A DNA stretch of 64,000 bases from Saturnia japonica (GCA_033032175.1 CM065322.1:11966001-12030000); one strand, 5' to 3'. Positions 33,473-46,800 are shown, counted from the stretch's first letter. Notes: generated by a model from the letters alone, not told the origin. A program made the numbers and translations.

Positions 33473-33558
33473 TCGTTTGTATGTTGAATTGACGTGGCTT
33501 AGTGTACATATAGAAAGCGGTTTGCATTTATAATTTTTTAAAATTTAGGGTAAATCAC
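33473..33558 (+). other. Possible 5'-UTR exon of UGT-B with a CncC-type TGACnnnGC motif
   Basis: This is the counterpart of 19198-19275: acceptor-like 'ttcttacag' before and 'gtaagt' after. TGACGTGGC at 33490-33498 fits the insect antioxidant response element core (TGACnnnGC) bound by CncC/Maf, which induces detoxification genes. In UGT-A the last base differs (TGACGTGGT). The motif may be chance. Confidence 0.35.
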
Positions 33559-33639
33559 GTAAGTAAAAAAATAATTTTTACCATTGCCCATCAGAAAAGT
33601 GCATTTTATATATCGATAACAGATAATAAAATACTTTTG

Positions 33640-33850
33640 AAATAAAAAACAGTGATGGGTTTAATTACTTTGTGTATGGTGGTCTTTCCTTCTTTCCTTT
33701 CCTTTTTCTTTATAACCTGTTTCATTACCGCATTCACACTGAATGATCTCTAAGCGCGACAAACCAAATGAATATCAGTAATGGGTTTGTCACTAGATAT
33801 GTGTATGGTGGTTGCGATCCTTATCAACCCGCTTTATTACTCTATATTAT
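33640..33850 (+). repeat. Two diverged units of the ~108-bp array
   Basis: 'tgatgggtttaattactttgtgtatggtgg' and 'ctctaagcgcgacaaaccaaatgaatatcagtaatgggtttgtcac' match the units at 16785-17390. Confidence 0.65.
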
Positions 33851-34479
33851 ATTCATCTTCTCTCTCGTGTAACGAAATGACCCTAAACCTGACGTGTGCT
33901 TGAAATTTCACTCTCAATTAATCACCGCCTGAGGAGTTTTTTCGCAGTCAATGGTAAAAAGTAAGTAGGTAATAGTAAATAACTCGTGAAAAAAATAATT
34001 AAATCTAGGTACTTGTATCCCTCGAACTAAATTCTCCCCTTTTTCACTAGTTGTTTAATTTACTATTAACAGAATTTGTAATAGATTAAAATATAGGAAC
34101 AATGGATATATTATATTTATAGTAGCTCGACTGATGGCAACCACAGTACTATCCAAAACAATGGCGACCGTCGCATTCATGCTAACCTATAACATTTTCG
34201 GCAAACGGATGTACTGACTGACCACTGACTATACTGACTGATCTTGAGACGCGATAAATCGTAAGAGAGTCACCGTAACGTGTTTATTATCATGTGCAAT
34301 GTGTCCAAGACCGGGTCTCGTACTTATACCTTACCACCTCGCTTACGGTTTCCCGCCTTTTGCACCAGAAACATTTGTAGCAACATCGATATAGCGACAT
34401 CTATCTCGCCACATACGACGCATCCTACATCGCAATATTAAAATTAACTCAATTGGAATATATACAAGAACCCGACAAT

Positions 34480-34745
34480 GTCACTCAACACGCACACCAT
34501 AGTAAGGGAATTGCCTCTCGAGTGCAGCTGCTGGCACACACCTACAAATGCTTCGAAATAGGTTTTTCAACGTGAGGGAGGTAGTTAGTCAAGCGGGCAA
34601 TAGAAAATACCCTACCACTAAATTATAGATTCATCACGATGTTCAAAGGGAAGTTCAGGCGCATTATAGGGATTCGAACTCACGTCGATCGAAGCCGTGT
34701 CCGTATACGCCGTCGCTGTCCACTGAGCCATCATCGCTTTATGTA
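34480..34745 (-). repeat. tRNA-derived SINE, family S1
   Basis: On the minus strand the head reads 'gatggctcagtggacagcg...gagttcgaatccc', a good A box and B box. The body matches the other S1 copies. Confidence 0.8.
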
Positions 34746-34989
34746 ATATTTATATCTATACAATGAATAGAATTGAAGTGTCTGTTTGTAATGTTAAAAT
34801 AATAGCTTTCTCCTAAATGCATACGAAAGTACGATATTATAAACAAAATATATTTTTTTTCATTTTTGACTGTCTGTTCCGGGTAATCTCCAAAACGGTT
34901 GGACTAATTTTGACGGGACTTTCACTGGTAGATAGCTGAATTTATAGGGAGTAACTTAGACTACTTGTATTTAAGAAAAAAAATTGGGG

Positions 34990-35250
34990 TTCCGGACAAA
35001 TAAAAAGTACTGGCCATGATACTTGCTAAATAGCCTGCCGGCGGATATCCGGAAGGAATTAGATTTTAATAGTTTTAAAAAGAAAATTAAAAAATATTTA
35101 TTAGGTTTATAATGTAATACTTGGCATAACTTGTTTATTACTTACGCGAATCGCCCACAGTCAAACCGCTAAACCGGTTTTGTGGGAAACTAGCTTTAAG
35201 TTTAAATGTAATACATTATTGTGCAATTTCTCAAATAAATAATAATAAAT
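34990..35250 (+). mobile_element. LINE 3' end with AAT-rich tail
   Basis: The plus strand reads pieces like LPADIRKELDFNSFKKKIKKYLL, the last residues of a Jockey/CR1-type ORF2. It is followed by a 3' UTR and a short tandem tail ('aataaataataataaataatgg'). Confidence 0.65.
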
Positions 35251-35943
35251 AATGGTAAATCAATTCGCGCGCTTAAATGTCTTACGCTGAGTAAACCTTA
35301 AGAGTATATCATATTAATGTGTAAAATAATTGTAGATATTAAAAAGACCTACAAAAACGTCTGCCAAAGCATATGTCTATCTTCTAAGGATCATTCACAC
35401 TAAAAGTGTAACTCGGAGCGGGAGTAGCACGATTCGAGCGTAGGCCCGATCGACGGCGTTCTGTAATCCACGTGAACGAAGCCGCGAGCACCGCTAGTGT
35501 AATAATAAAATGGTATTTATAGAATTTATTTAACACGTCAACATAGAATCAAGTCTAATATGGATTTATTTTTTCTAAATTATTTTATAAAATCATGCTT
35601 AGGTTTGGGAGTGAAATAGATTAAGGCATTGATGTTATATTATGCTGACTTATAGTGATAATTCATTGTTAACAGGTGATTATCTCGAACAGTTTCATTT
35701 TGATATCATAACAAGGACAATGTTAATTTTGAATATTAACAATATTGAGTTTCTAATACATACTTGTTACTGATAAGAACACCTTGGGTTAACACGTAAA
35801 TATCATTTTTTTTTATTAAGTTATTTTTTTATTATAAACTCGTAAAAGTGCATTATCTTAGCCAGGTTTTTTGATTTTTGTTTGGGTTAGGTTATGTTAT
35901 TTTAAATTTATATTTTTTATAAATAGTAATTTTTTTTCAGAAA
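35251..35943. other. Intergenic/5' intron of UGT-B
   Basis: AT-rich. A GC-richer patch at 35400-35500 ('gcacgattcgagcgtaggcc') has no recognised feature. The end 'ttttttttcag' at 35930-35940 is the probable acceptor before the first coding exon. Confidence 0.35.
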
Positions 35944-38900
35944 ATGTTAAAGACGCCCTCAATTGTTTTGGTCATTTTTATGATGGCCGTTGTGAGTAAC
36001 GCTTATAAAATTTTAGTAGTGTTTCCCATACCTGGTAGAAGTCATAGCATCCTTGGTTTTGGGATAGTGAAGCATTTGCTAAAAGCGGGACATGAGGTTT
36101 GTGATGCTTAATTTAATTACACAATTAGTTGAAATTCTCATCATATCCCAGGACATTTAATTTTTTCAAACACAGCCCTTGTTTGATATACTTCGATAGC
36201 TTAGGCTCGTGGAGTTCTAGGGCTGGTTGTTCATTAAAGTTTTATTGCAAAAAGATAGTAAGTATATAGAAACGGTAAATCGTTTAATATGAAATAATAT
36301 ATACTAGCGATCGCCCTAAGATCTAAATTCAACCTGTGACTTTTTGATCATAGACTATTTTTGTTTGACATTTGCAGTATTCATAAACAAGAGCATTATC
36401 TACGTCACTTGCTGATACTTTTCTTTGATTGACAATGTCAATATTTGTCGGTTAGGAGTCGCAGTATTAATTCATTTAATATATTAGTAATAGATATTAT
36501 AGATAAATTTTAGCTTTCTGCACTCCTTCTCCATATAAACTTTAACCACGCCAAATCTCACGGTCTTCCGTGCACGCAATACGCTTAAAAAGGGGTATAA
36601 AATTTTTGCTTCACGTATTAATATAATGATGATGATGATACCAATTACACCAATTCAATTTACGTACACACTTTTAAATATCGTAAGAGATATTTTCATA
36701 CTATTCATCACGTGTAGAGCGAAACAGTTCTGTTACGTCACATGTATCCTCTCCCGCATCACTCCACTACCGTAGGACCCTACTCAGTTATGTGCTATGA
36801 CTGTAACAATAATTGATGACGTGTATCTATCGACCGACAGGATTCCAAATACATATTCAAAAATGTTATAGAATTTAGTATTTTTTTATACTATGTAGAT
36901 TCAGATTACTATGTACAATCTCGCCGGATGTTAAGTGACGATGTATGCCAAAGATGGTAAAAGATAAACCTAGTGGGTGAACTGGCTTTCAAGCGCAGCT
37001 GGCCGAATACAACTATAGGTACTTGGTCACAGATCTTTGACTTTTCAACTATTTCAGATTTTAAACCAGTAAGTTACTATTTTTCAGGTTACATATATCA
37101 CGCCTTTTGTTGAAAATGATGAGATTCCAAATCTAAATCAAATCGATATCAGCAGTGACATAGATTTTACGGGTACGGTATTATATTTATTTTATCAGAA
37201 TAGTAATTCTGTCATTTATTCTTGGGTGTGGCTGAAGTGTGGGTTACTCTTACTCGATTACTTGGACATAATAACGTAAGTAGTGTAAGCGAGAATACGT
37301 TACGATATTTTTGACTTAAATTAAATTGTTTATAAAACATAAACAGAAACAGGAGGATCTGTTGATGTTTAATAGATAGTCTAAATTATTAACAACACGA
37401 ACTTGTACAACACGAGATTCGTTGCAACAAAAGGGTGATGATCATGACAAGGTTTCTTCCATTTTAACAAGGTGATCTAGGTGGCCCGAGCTCAAACTAT
37501 ACAAGCACATAAATCTTTTACTTATCTTATGGAAATTCGAGGAAGCAGTCAAGAACAAGCTGGTAGTGTTACGAAAATAATATATTTCAAAATTAATTAT
37601 TCCTTGTATGAAAGTAGTAGAAATTTAGCTATGGTGGTATAAAAATAAATAAAGAGATACTTAAGGAGGGTTAACGTTAGGGAGGCAGACGGTCTTGTAT
37701 TATTGTGCCGAAAGTCTGTTTACAATATGAATGAATGACAAGAGTTAGAAGAAGAAATGGTAAACAAATTATATTAAGGATAGTAAAACTAGAATAATTC
37801 AGATAAGCATTTTGGTTTCAGATAATTTAATCAAAATTTTTTTGTTTCTTCCGCCTGAAACTTATTAAGAGTTGTTACGTCTTTATGCAATGCAACAGAT
37901 AAATGTAATATACTGATAGATTGTTAATATTTGTTCACAGAACAATTGACGGATATAAAGTACCTCCTAGATAATAAAATAAGCATAGATCCTCACACAA
38001 TGGTATCTATAATGCTGGACGTACATAAGACAGTACTTGAAAATGAAAATGTTGAAAAAATTATGAGGGATCCAGAAATTAAATTCGATTTAGTTATAGC
38101 AGAATGGCTTTTCAGTGAAATAGGTGCTGTGTAAGTAAACTTTTATAATTACCTTTATTAGATGTATGTATAGGTAGAACACAATCAATACATCATTCGG
38201 TATAATTTTGTACCCTACCAAGGGTCAATTTGTGATAGCGATCAGTCAGTTGCAAAATAACTGATGGAATTTAGACATGCGACTAATAGCCATATATACC
38301 TGATAGAGAAATCACGTGGATAAGTTTATGAGAGGCCTTTAGTTAGTAGAGGGAGTGGAGAGGTGACTTAAGAAAAATAGTTGAATTCAATAAGGAACGA
38401 CAACATACAAAAATTTCTAGTTGGACATACATTATGGATTAGATTAGTTGTTTTGTTAATAAGCCATGGTACAAAGATACCAATTTTCATTAGTAAAAGA
38501 GAAGTGTTAAACGTGATCTACGATGCATTTTTTGTAATATTCTTTAAAGACATTTGTTCTTTAGTATGAAAATTTTATGAGACGGCCCTAACCACAAATA
38601 CATTATTAAAATTCATCTATCTTAGCTTGAGATGCAAGCTTTTTCTAGCAGCGTATTATTTGCAGATATCGGTACAGTCGTTTACAAAACGCACTTAAGA
38701 TTTCTAAATATAATAATTGTTTTTTTTTCTAAAACAATACATCATTGTGTTGTTTTAGGTATGCAGCAGTCTTTGATGCACCACTGATTTGGGTTTCTAC
38801 AACAGAGCAACATTCGATGATCTTGCGTTTAATCGATGAACATCTTCACCCAGCTTACAATGTGGGATTGATTTCCACTTATGTCACTCCATTGACTTTC

Positions 38901-38991
38901 CTTCAGCGTGTAGAAGAACTGTTTATACAAACATATATGATTTACTACTGCAACATGTAAGTATTGTACTTATTATGGAGGTAAAAGCAAA

Positions 38992-39032
<41 letters not shown>

Positions 39033-42000
39033 AATTTTCGTGCATTTAATTTCGTAGGGACATCTACAGATTCTTTTTCTCTGACACACTTAATATTTTA
39101 TTTATTTATTTACTAGCTGTATTTTTTTACACATTGTTTTATAAGAACAAATAAGACAAAAAAAAAGATTTGAAATGTATCCAGTAGTTTTTGAGTTAAG
39201 CGCGCACAACGACAAACCTCAATTATTTTATTGATAAAGATTGCAATTTTCAGAGTTCTTCCTTATCAGAACTGATATAACATTATCAGTAGTACTATGT
39301 TTAATGAAGAATGATGAAATATGAATTACATATCCAATACATTGTTCGTATACATTTTACTAAATGATAATGAATATGATTTATAATGTTTTTTATTAAC
39401 AAGCAAAGCAATATTTAGGTATGATATCATAAAGTCATTAAATTTTAGGTACGCTGATGTCCAGCAAAGAGAAATATATAACAGGCTCATTGTTCCCATA
39501 ATATTGAAAAGGGGAAGAAAAGCACCGGTATTTGACGAAGTGAGATACAATGCTTCATTGGTCTTGGGAAATGCACATGTGTCAATGGGCGAAGCGACAA
39601 GGCTACCGCAAAACTACAAACCAATAGGCGGGTATCATATTGACGATAACGTGAAACCGTTGCCTGAGGTATTGAGAAAAAAATTTTTTTTTTACCTTAT
39701 TCGCTACAATATTTGAGGTTTTTTATGATATGTACCTTAAACCGACCTCCTACATAAATCCATGATTCATAAGACAGGTAAATGATATTAAATATAGTAA
39801 ATATGGACAAGGTTATAACTTATGTTAGGATAATCAAAATGGATATCATTTCTTAGACACAAGCAATGCCATATAAAAAAAAGTTGACCGTTACTGGATG
39901 CCTGACAGTTGAATAATTTTAAATTCACTAGAGTCAAAAAAAATAGTTTGTGTCTGCACACTCAACTGCACGACTACACATGATTGGAGTTAATCCTTAA
40001 GTACGATTGTCTTTGAATATGCAATACGCAAAGATGTAATGGATGACTTATTGGCTGCACCTATGCCTGTGTCTGTATCTGTATCTGTAGCTGTACTATA
40101 TTGATTGATGTATGTATACACATACATGATTTCAAAGTGATAGATGTGCAAGCTACGTTGTGCTTTTATAAATTTCACTTCTTTTAATCTACTTACACAT
40201 ATTTTAACATAAAACGTTGATATAATCCAGTCCGTCAGTTAAAAAAAACGAATTCGGCTTCATACCGCCAACGTTACGGTCAAAGCATCGCTACGATAAC
40301 CTCAGCCAACATTGAATCCAACAACCAGTCTGACCCGCCGCATTAGATGTTTAAAATAAAAAATGCATAACATTTTCATAGTTCAGCAGCTAATTTTCCC
40401 TTATACAATCTATGTTTTAATTGAAAGTATGAAAGATTAATCCAAGAAGAGTAACAAAAGTATATGTGTCGGCGCAAAGGTTTCATCTACCGTAAAATAA
40501 TCACCAAATGACTTATTGCACTCAAAATGTGTTTCTATAACGTGTTCGGCTTCTTTCAAATACACTACTATCGAATATATCCATATAAAGACTTGTTATG
40601 ATTATAATTTAATTTAGGATAGTTATGTATAAATTTCCAGCATACCTTACAATTTTCAGTTAATATATGTTTTACAAATTATTATTACACAATTTAAAAG
40701 TCCATAACCGAGACGTTCTTCTTGTTCCGACAGCTCAGCGTAGAGATCCTTGCCTAGGATCTAGAATAGAAGTCAGCACGGTGTAGGCCGTATCAGGATA
40801 CACTGCTCACGCAGACGACGCAGCACCAAATATCTTATCTATTGAGATTTCCTCATATGTAAAAGGAAAAGTTATTATTTGTATTATAAATACAAAATCC
40901 AGGTGATACTTTCCCGGTAGTGTTCTTTCAATGTTCAGTAGGTATTTGTCGTTTTGACAAAGGGTATTTCACCCATATTAATATTAAAATTATAAATTAT
41001 AACAATTAAAATAACTTTTCTATATAAATATGTTATAAAATAAACTATCTTTTCGACTCCCAGGTCTGTTGTACAATAATTTGGTTTTTATCAAAACACA
41101 GGATAATTATGATATAAACGTTACTACTATTCAAAGGTCTGCCGTACCATTGATTCAAACATGATCAGATCCATCCTGAAGAATCTGTCATACTCTCTGT
41201 TCTAATTTTCTCTTTTGTTTTCGTTTGAATTCAAAATTTCATCTTACTAGACTTTTCGTATTTTAAAAATTAAAAATAAATCTAATCATAGATTTATTTT
41301 GCTAAACTAGAACCTGGATAGAATATTTGTCTATACCTGAGAAACTCCTAATTGCGCATGCTCTATTACTATCAAAGAATTATCAATGACAGAGATTGTC
41401 ATAATATTGCAATGTAAACAATACGAACCTAAAATATTAACAAAGCTGTTGTTAAACCAAAATTATCAAGTTATAAATTATCTAAACGCATCAATACATA
41501 AACCTATCATTAATTGGTATCCTGGAAATAAAAGAATAGGTACACCAAAACAATAATAAGGTAAATCAAATGAACTTATGATGAATAATATAAAGTAGAT
41601 ATTAAATAAGATTATCTTCCAGATAAATAATATAACAGACTTCCGCACCGCCGCGACCTCTCTCTCCAGCGGTAACTCAAGCTTAGATCCGTTCCTCGGT
41701 GTGAAACCCTTGAGTATGGTAGCCGCCCGTGCGATATAGGTGACACTGCACTTGCAACCACTTAGCTACCCACATACATCATTACACACAATATGTTCAT
41801 ACATACGTGCACACCACACAGGTACCTAATTTCGGCAAGTAACCTTTTTTCTTTTCTTTTTTACGCTAGTTAGTGTAGACCATCTTTCAGATCACTAAAT
41901 ACATATACACATGTTCGTTCCTTCCTCCCAGAAGGCAGGAACATGTATATATGTATATTTTAGTTTAGCTCGAATCTTACGGATAAGGAATTAGTCGGAT

Positions 42001-44548
42001 CGCGACTTCTTTGCAATCACGGCAACAGCCCAAGCCGAGGTCCGGCCACTTTGGCATTCTTTCGCGCTTGTTGTCCACGCTTTCGCGGCTGAGTGCCTTA
42101 AGCGGTCGCCCCAAGCCCGGTAAAGCTGTAAAAGCCATCAGCGGCTCTGTTTTCACATAGGGCCCCTCGGCCTAACAGTAAGGTCAGAGAGAAAAAAAAA
42201 CTTGCGAAATCTTAGGCATGCATCCCCAACTAAGTGCCTTAAGCGCTCGTTCCCAAGCTTGGTAAAACTGTAAAAGCCTTATGGGGCTTCAGGGCCTTTA
42301 AGGCTAACAGTGTACACATATCGAAAAAAGGCAAGAAACATTCTCGCCTGAATATTCGAAACGTTCACATCGCTACAGATATTCTTTAAAAACCAGTCAA
42401 AAATAATGAAGATGGCTTCACCCTGTGTGACGCTGTCCATAATGAAGGTGCTCTGTGAGGTGATGTCCTAAATCAGTACAATCCCTTTCTACGACATATA
42501 TATAAAGGAATAAAATCTGACACTACGATAATTAACTTTTAACATTTATACACACAATCTTTTTTACTAAACCATGTTTTTAAACGAGGTTTTAGAGTAC
42601 GAAGAATTTAACGTCTTCCGAAAAAATGGTTTTATCATTATTTATCGAGTTATTGACTTCAGTCTAGACTATGATAACACTTTTTATTGATGTGATAGTA
42701 AAATTTCAGCTGTAGATCATTATTTCATAATAATTTAATTGCAGAACTTACAAAAGATTATGGACAATGCCCGAGACGGAGTGATATACTTCAGTATGGG
42801 TTCTAATTTGAAAAGTAAGGATTGGCCAGTTGAGATCAAGAATGGACTTTTAAAGGTGTTTGGTGGACTCAAGCAAACGGTTATTTGGAAATTCGAGGAA
42901 GAATTTCCTAATATTCCTAAAAATGTTCATATTTTAAAATGGGCTCCTCAAGCAAGCATTTTGTGTTAGTATCAAAACCAAACCTCCAATGAAAGCATTC
43001 AGAAAGAGCTATTCGAACATCTGCTTCCATTTGTTCAAATAGATTTTTTATTTAGTAGTAATTATTTAGATTGGTACATATAGTTTTCATAATTTTTTGG
43101 CTATTGCTAAAAAATCTCATGTAAAAATCCAGGAGAGTGAGAGAGAGCTAGCTTCCAATTATGATTGCTCGAGCACACCGTTAGATGTTTATCGATTGAT
43201 TTTCAACATGAGGATGGTAGTTATCTAGATAGGCATTAGACAATATCATTCAATAATGGAGGCCACTATTATGCAAAACAGAGTTTAAAGAAGAAGGTTC
43301 AATAGGTTAGATTATGTTTATAAGCCAGTTATAAAAATCTATTAATAAATTAAGTAAATTTTTCACCATTTAAATGTTCTTTTGGGAATAAGGTCGTAGG
43401 AATGATTTTGTTCAGAGGGTGTAGGGTGGAGGCAGGCAAGAAAAGACTAATATTATGCATAACCTTCCTGCAGAATTTATCCTTTTATAATGCTGGAGTA
43501 TTTTGCATTGCATGGAAGTCAAGTCAGCCAGTATTCTGTATACTGTGCTTGTGATGCCTGCTGACCTTATTGCTCGTACCTGGCTGGCTACCGGTGACTG
43601 GCTTGTTTAGGGAATAAGACGAAAACTGTATAATTTATTGTATTTCAGCACATCCAAATTGCGTTCTCTTTATCACTCATGGTGGTTTGTTATCAACTAC
43701 AGAGGCTATACACTTCGGAGTGCCGATTATTGGAATTCCTGTATTTGGAGACCAGTTTGCTAATGTAATAAGATCTGTCAATAGAGGTTTCGCAAAAAAG
43801 GTCGATTTGAGTTACAATTTAGCTGAAGACTTAAAAATTGCTATCGAGGAAATTATTAATAATCCTAAGTGAGTTATCCTTTGCAATTTGTTAAATACCT
43901 ACCTAATTTTCATTTTTTCACTTCATATTTATAGTCGATTAGTTTAGTTGTTTTTGTTGATGAATTTACCGCTTTGATGATGGATTAAGAAATATTTTTT
44001 ATTGTTTCTTACATTAAAATTAAATATTAGATGACATCCAAGTATTTTAGTTGCAATTATCTCTGATTATAAATTTTGAATATCCGCTCAAACGGTTTAT
44101 AGTGATCAATTATATTCAGTTTTTAGCCGATTTTGGCCTCAACGAAATATTTCCGGGACGCGTCAATATTGTGGTTCAGGATTTAGCTGTTATGCCTGTT
44201 ATGAGCACGCTGATGAGTAGCCAAAACCATATTATTATTAACATTTTTGTAATTTGTTTTTCAATAAATTTCAGATACAGGAATAAGGTTCAAGAATTAT
44301 CGTTGATATACCATGACCGGCCAGTGCGTCCTGGTGTAGAGTTAGTGCACTGGGTGGAACACGTTGCAAAAACGCGAGGTGCGCCGCATCTGCGTTCTCC
44401 TGCACTGATGGTGCCCTGGTACCAAAAACTATACCTCGATCTCGCTGCTGTAGTTTTAGTAACTTTATCTGTTATTTTAAAACTGTCAAAACTTCTATTT
44501 ACTTTTATTTTCTCAAAAGAGACAGATTTGTATAAGAAAAAAAATTAA
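35944..44548 (+). CDS. UGT-B: UDP-glycosyltransferase, UGT40-like, 8 coding exons, 519 aa, intact
   Basis: Coding exons: 35944-36096, 37088-37172, 37941-38130, 38759-38956, 39449-39668, 42745-42964, 43649-43868, 44275-44548. Phases agree and the total is 520 codons. It is the recent duplicate of UGT-A with the same motifs: signal peptide, His34 in GRSHSILG, FSMGSNLKSKDWP, the HGGLLSTTEA signature, Asp-Gln in VFGDQF, membrane anchor and KKKN tail. Exon 2 is three bases shorter than in UGT-A and its donor (gtacgg) is weak. Exons 4-8 differ from UGT-A by only a few residues each, while exon 3 differs at about 23 of 63, so the two enzymes may bind different acceptors. Intron 5 is about 3.1 kb against 0.74 kb in UGT-A because of repeats. 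Expected role is ER glucosylation of lipophilic substrates. Confidence 0.93.
36890..37050 (-). repeat. SINE S1 fragment in UGT-B intron 1
   Basis: 'gccggatgttaagtgacgatgt...tggtaaaagataaacctagtgggtgaactggctttcaagcgcagctg' matches the body of the S1 family; the tRNA-like head is missing. Confidence 0.6.
38998..39030 (+). repeat. Poly(A) run of 33 in UGT-B intron 4
   Basis: An uninterrupted A tract just after exon 4. UGT-A intron 4 has other sequence at the same place, so an A-tailed insertion or slippage occurred after duplication. Its length may be unreliable in an assembly. Confidence 0.9.
40066..40096 (+). repeat. CTGTAT-type hexamer microsatellite
   Basis: About five imperfect units 'ctgt(g/a)t' in UGT-B intron 5. 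Confidence 0.6.
41680..42195 (+). repeat. A-tailed SINE-like element, long copy in UGT-B intron 5
   Basis: Collinear with 515-1055, from 'cggtaactcaagcttagatccgttcctcgg' to 'gcctaacagtaaggtcagagag' and an A run. A second tail of the same family follows at 42215-42335. Confidence 0.85.
42215..42335 (+). repeat. A-tailed repeat tail shared with UGT-A intron 5
   Basis: 'caagcttggtaaaactgtaaaagcctta...aaggctaacagtgtac' and the following bases correspond to 23700-23800 in UGT-A, including the flanking 'ggcaagaaacattctcgcctgaat'. Confidence 0.7.
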
Positions 44549-44639
44549 TCAGTATTCTGTTGATTAGTGTAATATTTATATTAAAAAATGTTATGTAATG
44601 TTAACTAGGTAAATTTTCTATGCACATTACCGATTTGCG

Positions 44640-44950
44640 GGATAATAAATTCAAGAATCACGTTATGCATGTATTATAGTCGAAAGGGATATTATAAGGC
44701 AGATCATTACGTGAGTGACGGTGATGTCTGGATGTGAGTCACATGTACATCTAATGAAAATGATAATAATTGTATACAATATAATACTGTAAAAACAATT
44801 AAAAAAAGAAAATAAGATGTTTATATACCCGATCGAATTTCTTGCTGGTTCTTCTCGATGACTGGGATGCTTTTCCGAAGCAGTGGTAGTGAATGGGCAT
44901 TCATAAATACCTTCTTAAGGCCTAAATTGAATTTAAAAAAAATGGTTTGA
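44640..44950 (+). mobile_element. LINE 3' UTR fragment
   Basis: 'ggtgatgtctggatgtga', 'cgatcgaatttcttgctggttcttctcgatgactgggatgc' and 'cattcataaataccttcttaaggcctaaattgaat' match 46800-47070 and, inverted, 26170-26450 and 4560-4760. Confidence 0.75.
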
Positions 44951-46800
44951 TCTATTTTAATATCAAAGTATATCAAATACAAGATTAAAAAATGGCAAAG
45001 TGACAATTTTAAACATCGCTTGAATAACCATTGCAATTTTGCCTAAAGTTCTCAATTGCAGTTATTACTTTAAAAGATAAATCAAAAAAGTCGAGAGGTG
45101 TCGCAGGACACCCAGTAGGAACGGATGACCAGACATGTACGCACTGTTCTATGTAAGTACAGTACGAGTGGTCGATGATTCGAGTCCCGTTAGGATTTTT
45201 TATTTAGTACAGCAGTGCTTACAAGTCTGATCATAACTCAAACTCGGCTGGGCTAATTCCACGACAGTCATAGTTTTGAAAAACCTATATGTGTTTCTCT
45301 CTTTTTAGCGTCTATTACGTTAGACACTTTTTCAGTTTAGCTCCCGTCCTGCAATAAGGGTCTTGGTCCCAGTAAGCCCAGAAAAATGTTCCAAATGAGA
45401 ACTTCGAAAAGTTCACACTAATTAAGCATTTTATTTCTTACAATGTAATTATTATCTCAATTTATCACGCAACAGTATATTAATGTAATCAAGCGTATGG
45501 AAATAAACACAGACAATCATTTGGTTATTTAAATAATGATGTACACTGTCAAGGTTTTAAACTAATGAATTATGATTTCGACAAACAAAATGACGAAGCA
45601 AATTTACCTATGGAGTAGGAACTAGGAATATTTTTTATGTGCAAACAACTCTTCAGTATGTCCTTTAACGTTGTACCGAGCAGTTCTGCTACAATGCGAT
45701 ACCTATTTATTATTCGCATAATATGATCTATAAGGAAAACTATAAACAAGTGAGTAATTATTAGATTTTATATTGTTAGAACATACTATATGAATTAAAA
45801 TTTTTATGTTCATCTTCATCAGAATATACTTGTATTATTTCATTACAATGCCTGCCTATTTATGCTTCGATAAAAATTTTTGTGATAGTTTTTAAATAAT
45901 TGCATGGTATGTTATGTAAAGTTTAAAACAATTTTTTATATCTATATACATACAATTTTTTTTTCTTTGATGGAATAACAAGGTAGAAATAAAATAAGTA
46001 CGTATATTACTATAATAATGGCTATCGCCGAGTCAGATTAATTCACCTCCGCTAGCATCTACATTCGATGATTTCGCACGCGTTTGTTGCTACGCAGTAG
46101 TTATTTACATCCCGTAATTTTATTTTTACTCATATTATTGTTCGTAATAATTCGTATGATATGTCAATTGATGAATGGCATATACTTCTCGTGTAGAGTT
46201 TTCATCAAAATTGGTTGAAAATTATTATTCTATTGTACGATTTGTAATGTGTTATTTATTGACGATTTTTATAGCCTCTCAATTGTGGTATGACGTATTG
46301 CTTCCCGTCTACAAAATTTAATCAGAATCGGTTGAGAATTGATGAGATTTTAATATATTGAACTTCTTTTTTACAATTTCTAGAAGTAATCATGACAATT
46401 GTTGTAGCTCATTAATTATGGAATGACTTTATACTTCCCGTGAAATAACGAAAATAGTTTTTTTTTACACTACACAACAATTTATACACTATCAATTGAC
46501 CAATAACACAAGCATTCCGTCTATAAAATTGCTCATCGGGAAATTTTGGAAAAATATTAAAGTACAGACAGAATTACAGATTTATTAATATAGATAACAA
46601 CATTAATCGGCTAATCTCGAAAAGTTGTTAGACATCGGTTTTTTTGCAATTATGAATACATCTGTAGTTCCTGTCTGCACAAGTTTTTTTTTCTTCTATT
46701 ATAAAGGCCATTCATGAATATGGCATTTTTTTATCTCTCGTATCTGTTTGTATATCAAGGCCTCTCGTGGCACTCTATTAGTATTAGTTCAAGATTCATG
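44951..46800. other. Intergenic between UGT-B and UGT-C, no gene seen
   Basis: AT-rich. 45090-45215 has a GC-richer patch ending 'gattcgagtcccgtta', which resembles a B box and may be the head of another decayed SINE. 46170-46580 carries repeated 'attgatgaatggcatatacttc' / 'attatggaatgactttatacttcccgt' units, likely an old repeat with internal subrepeats. Confidence 0.4.
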
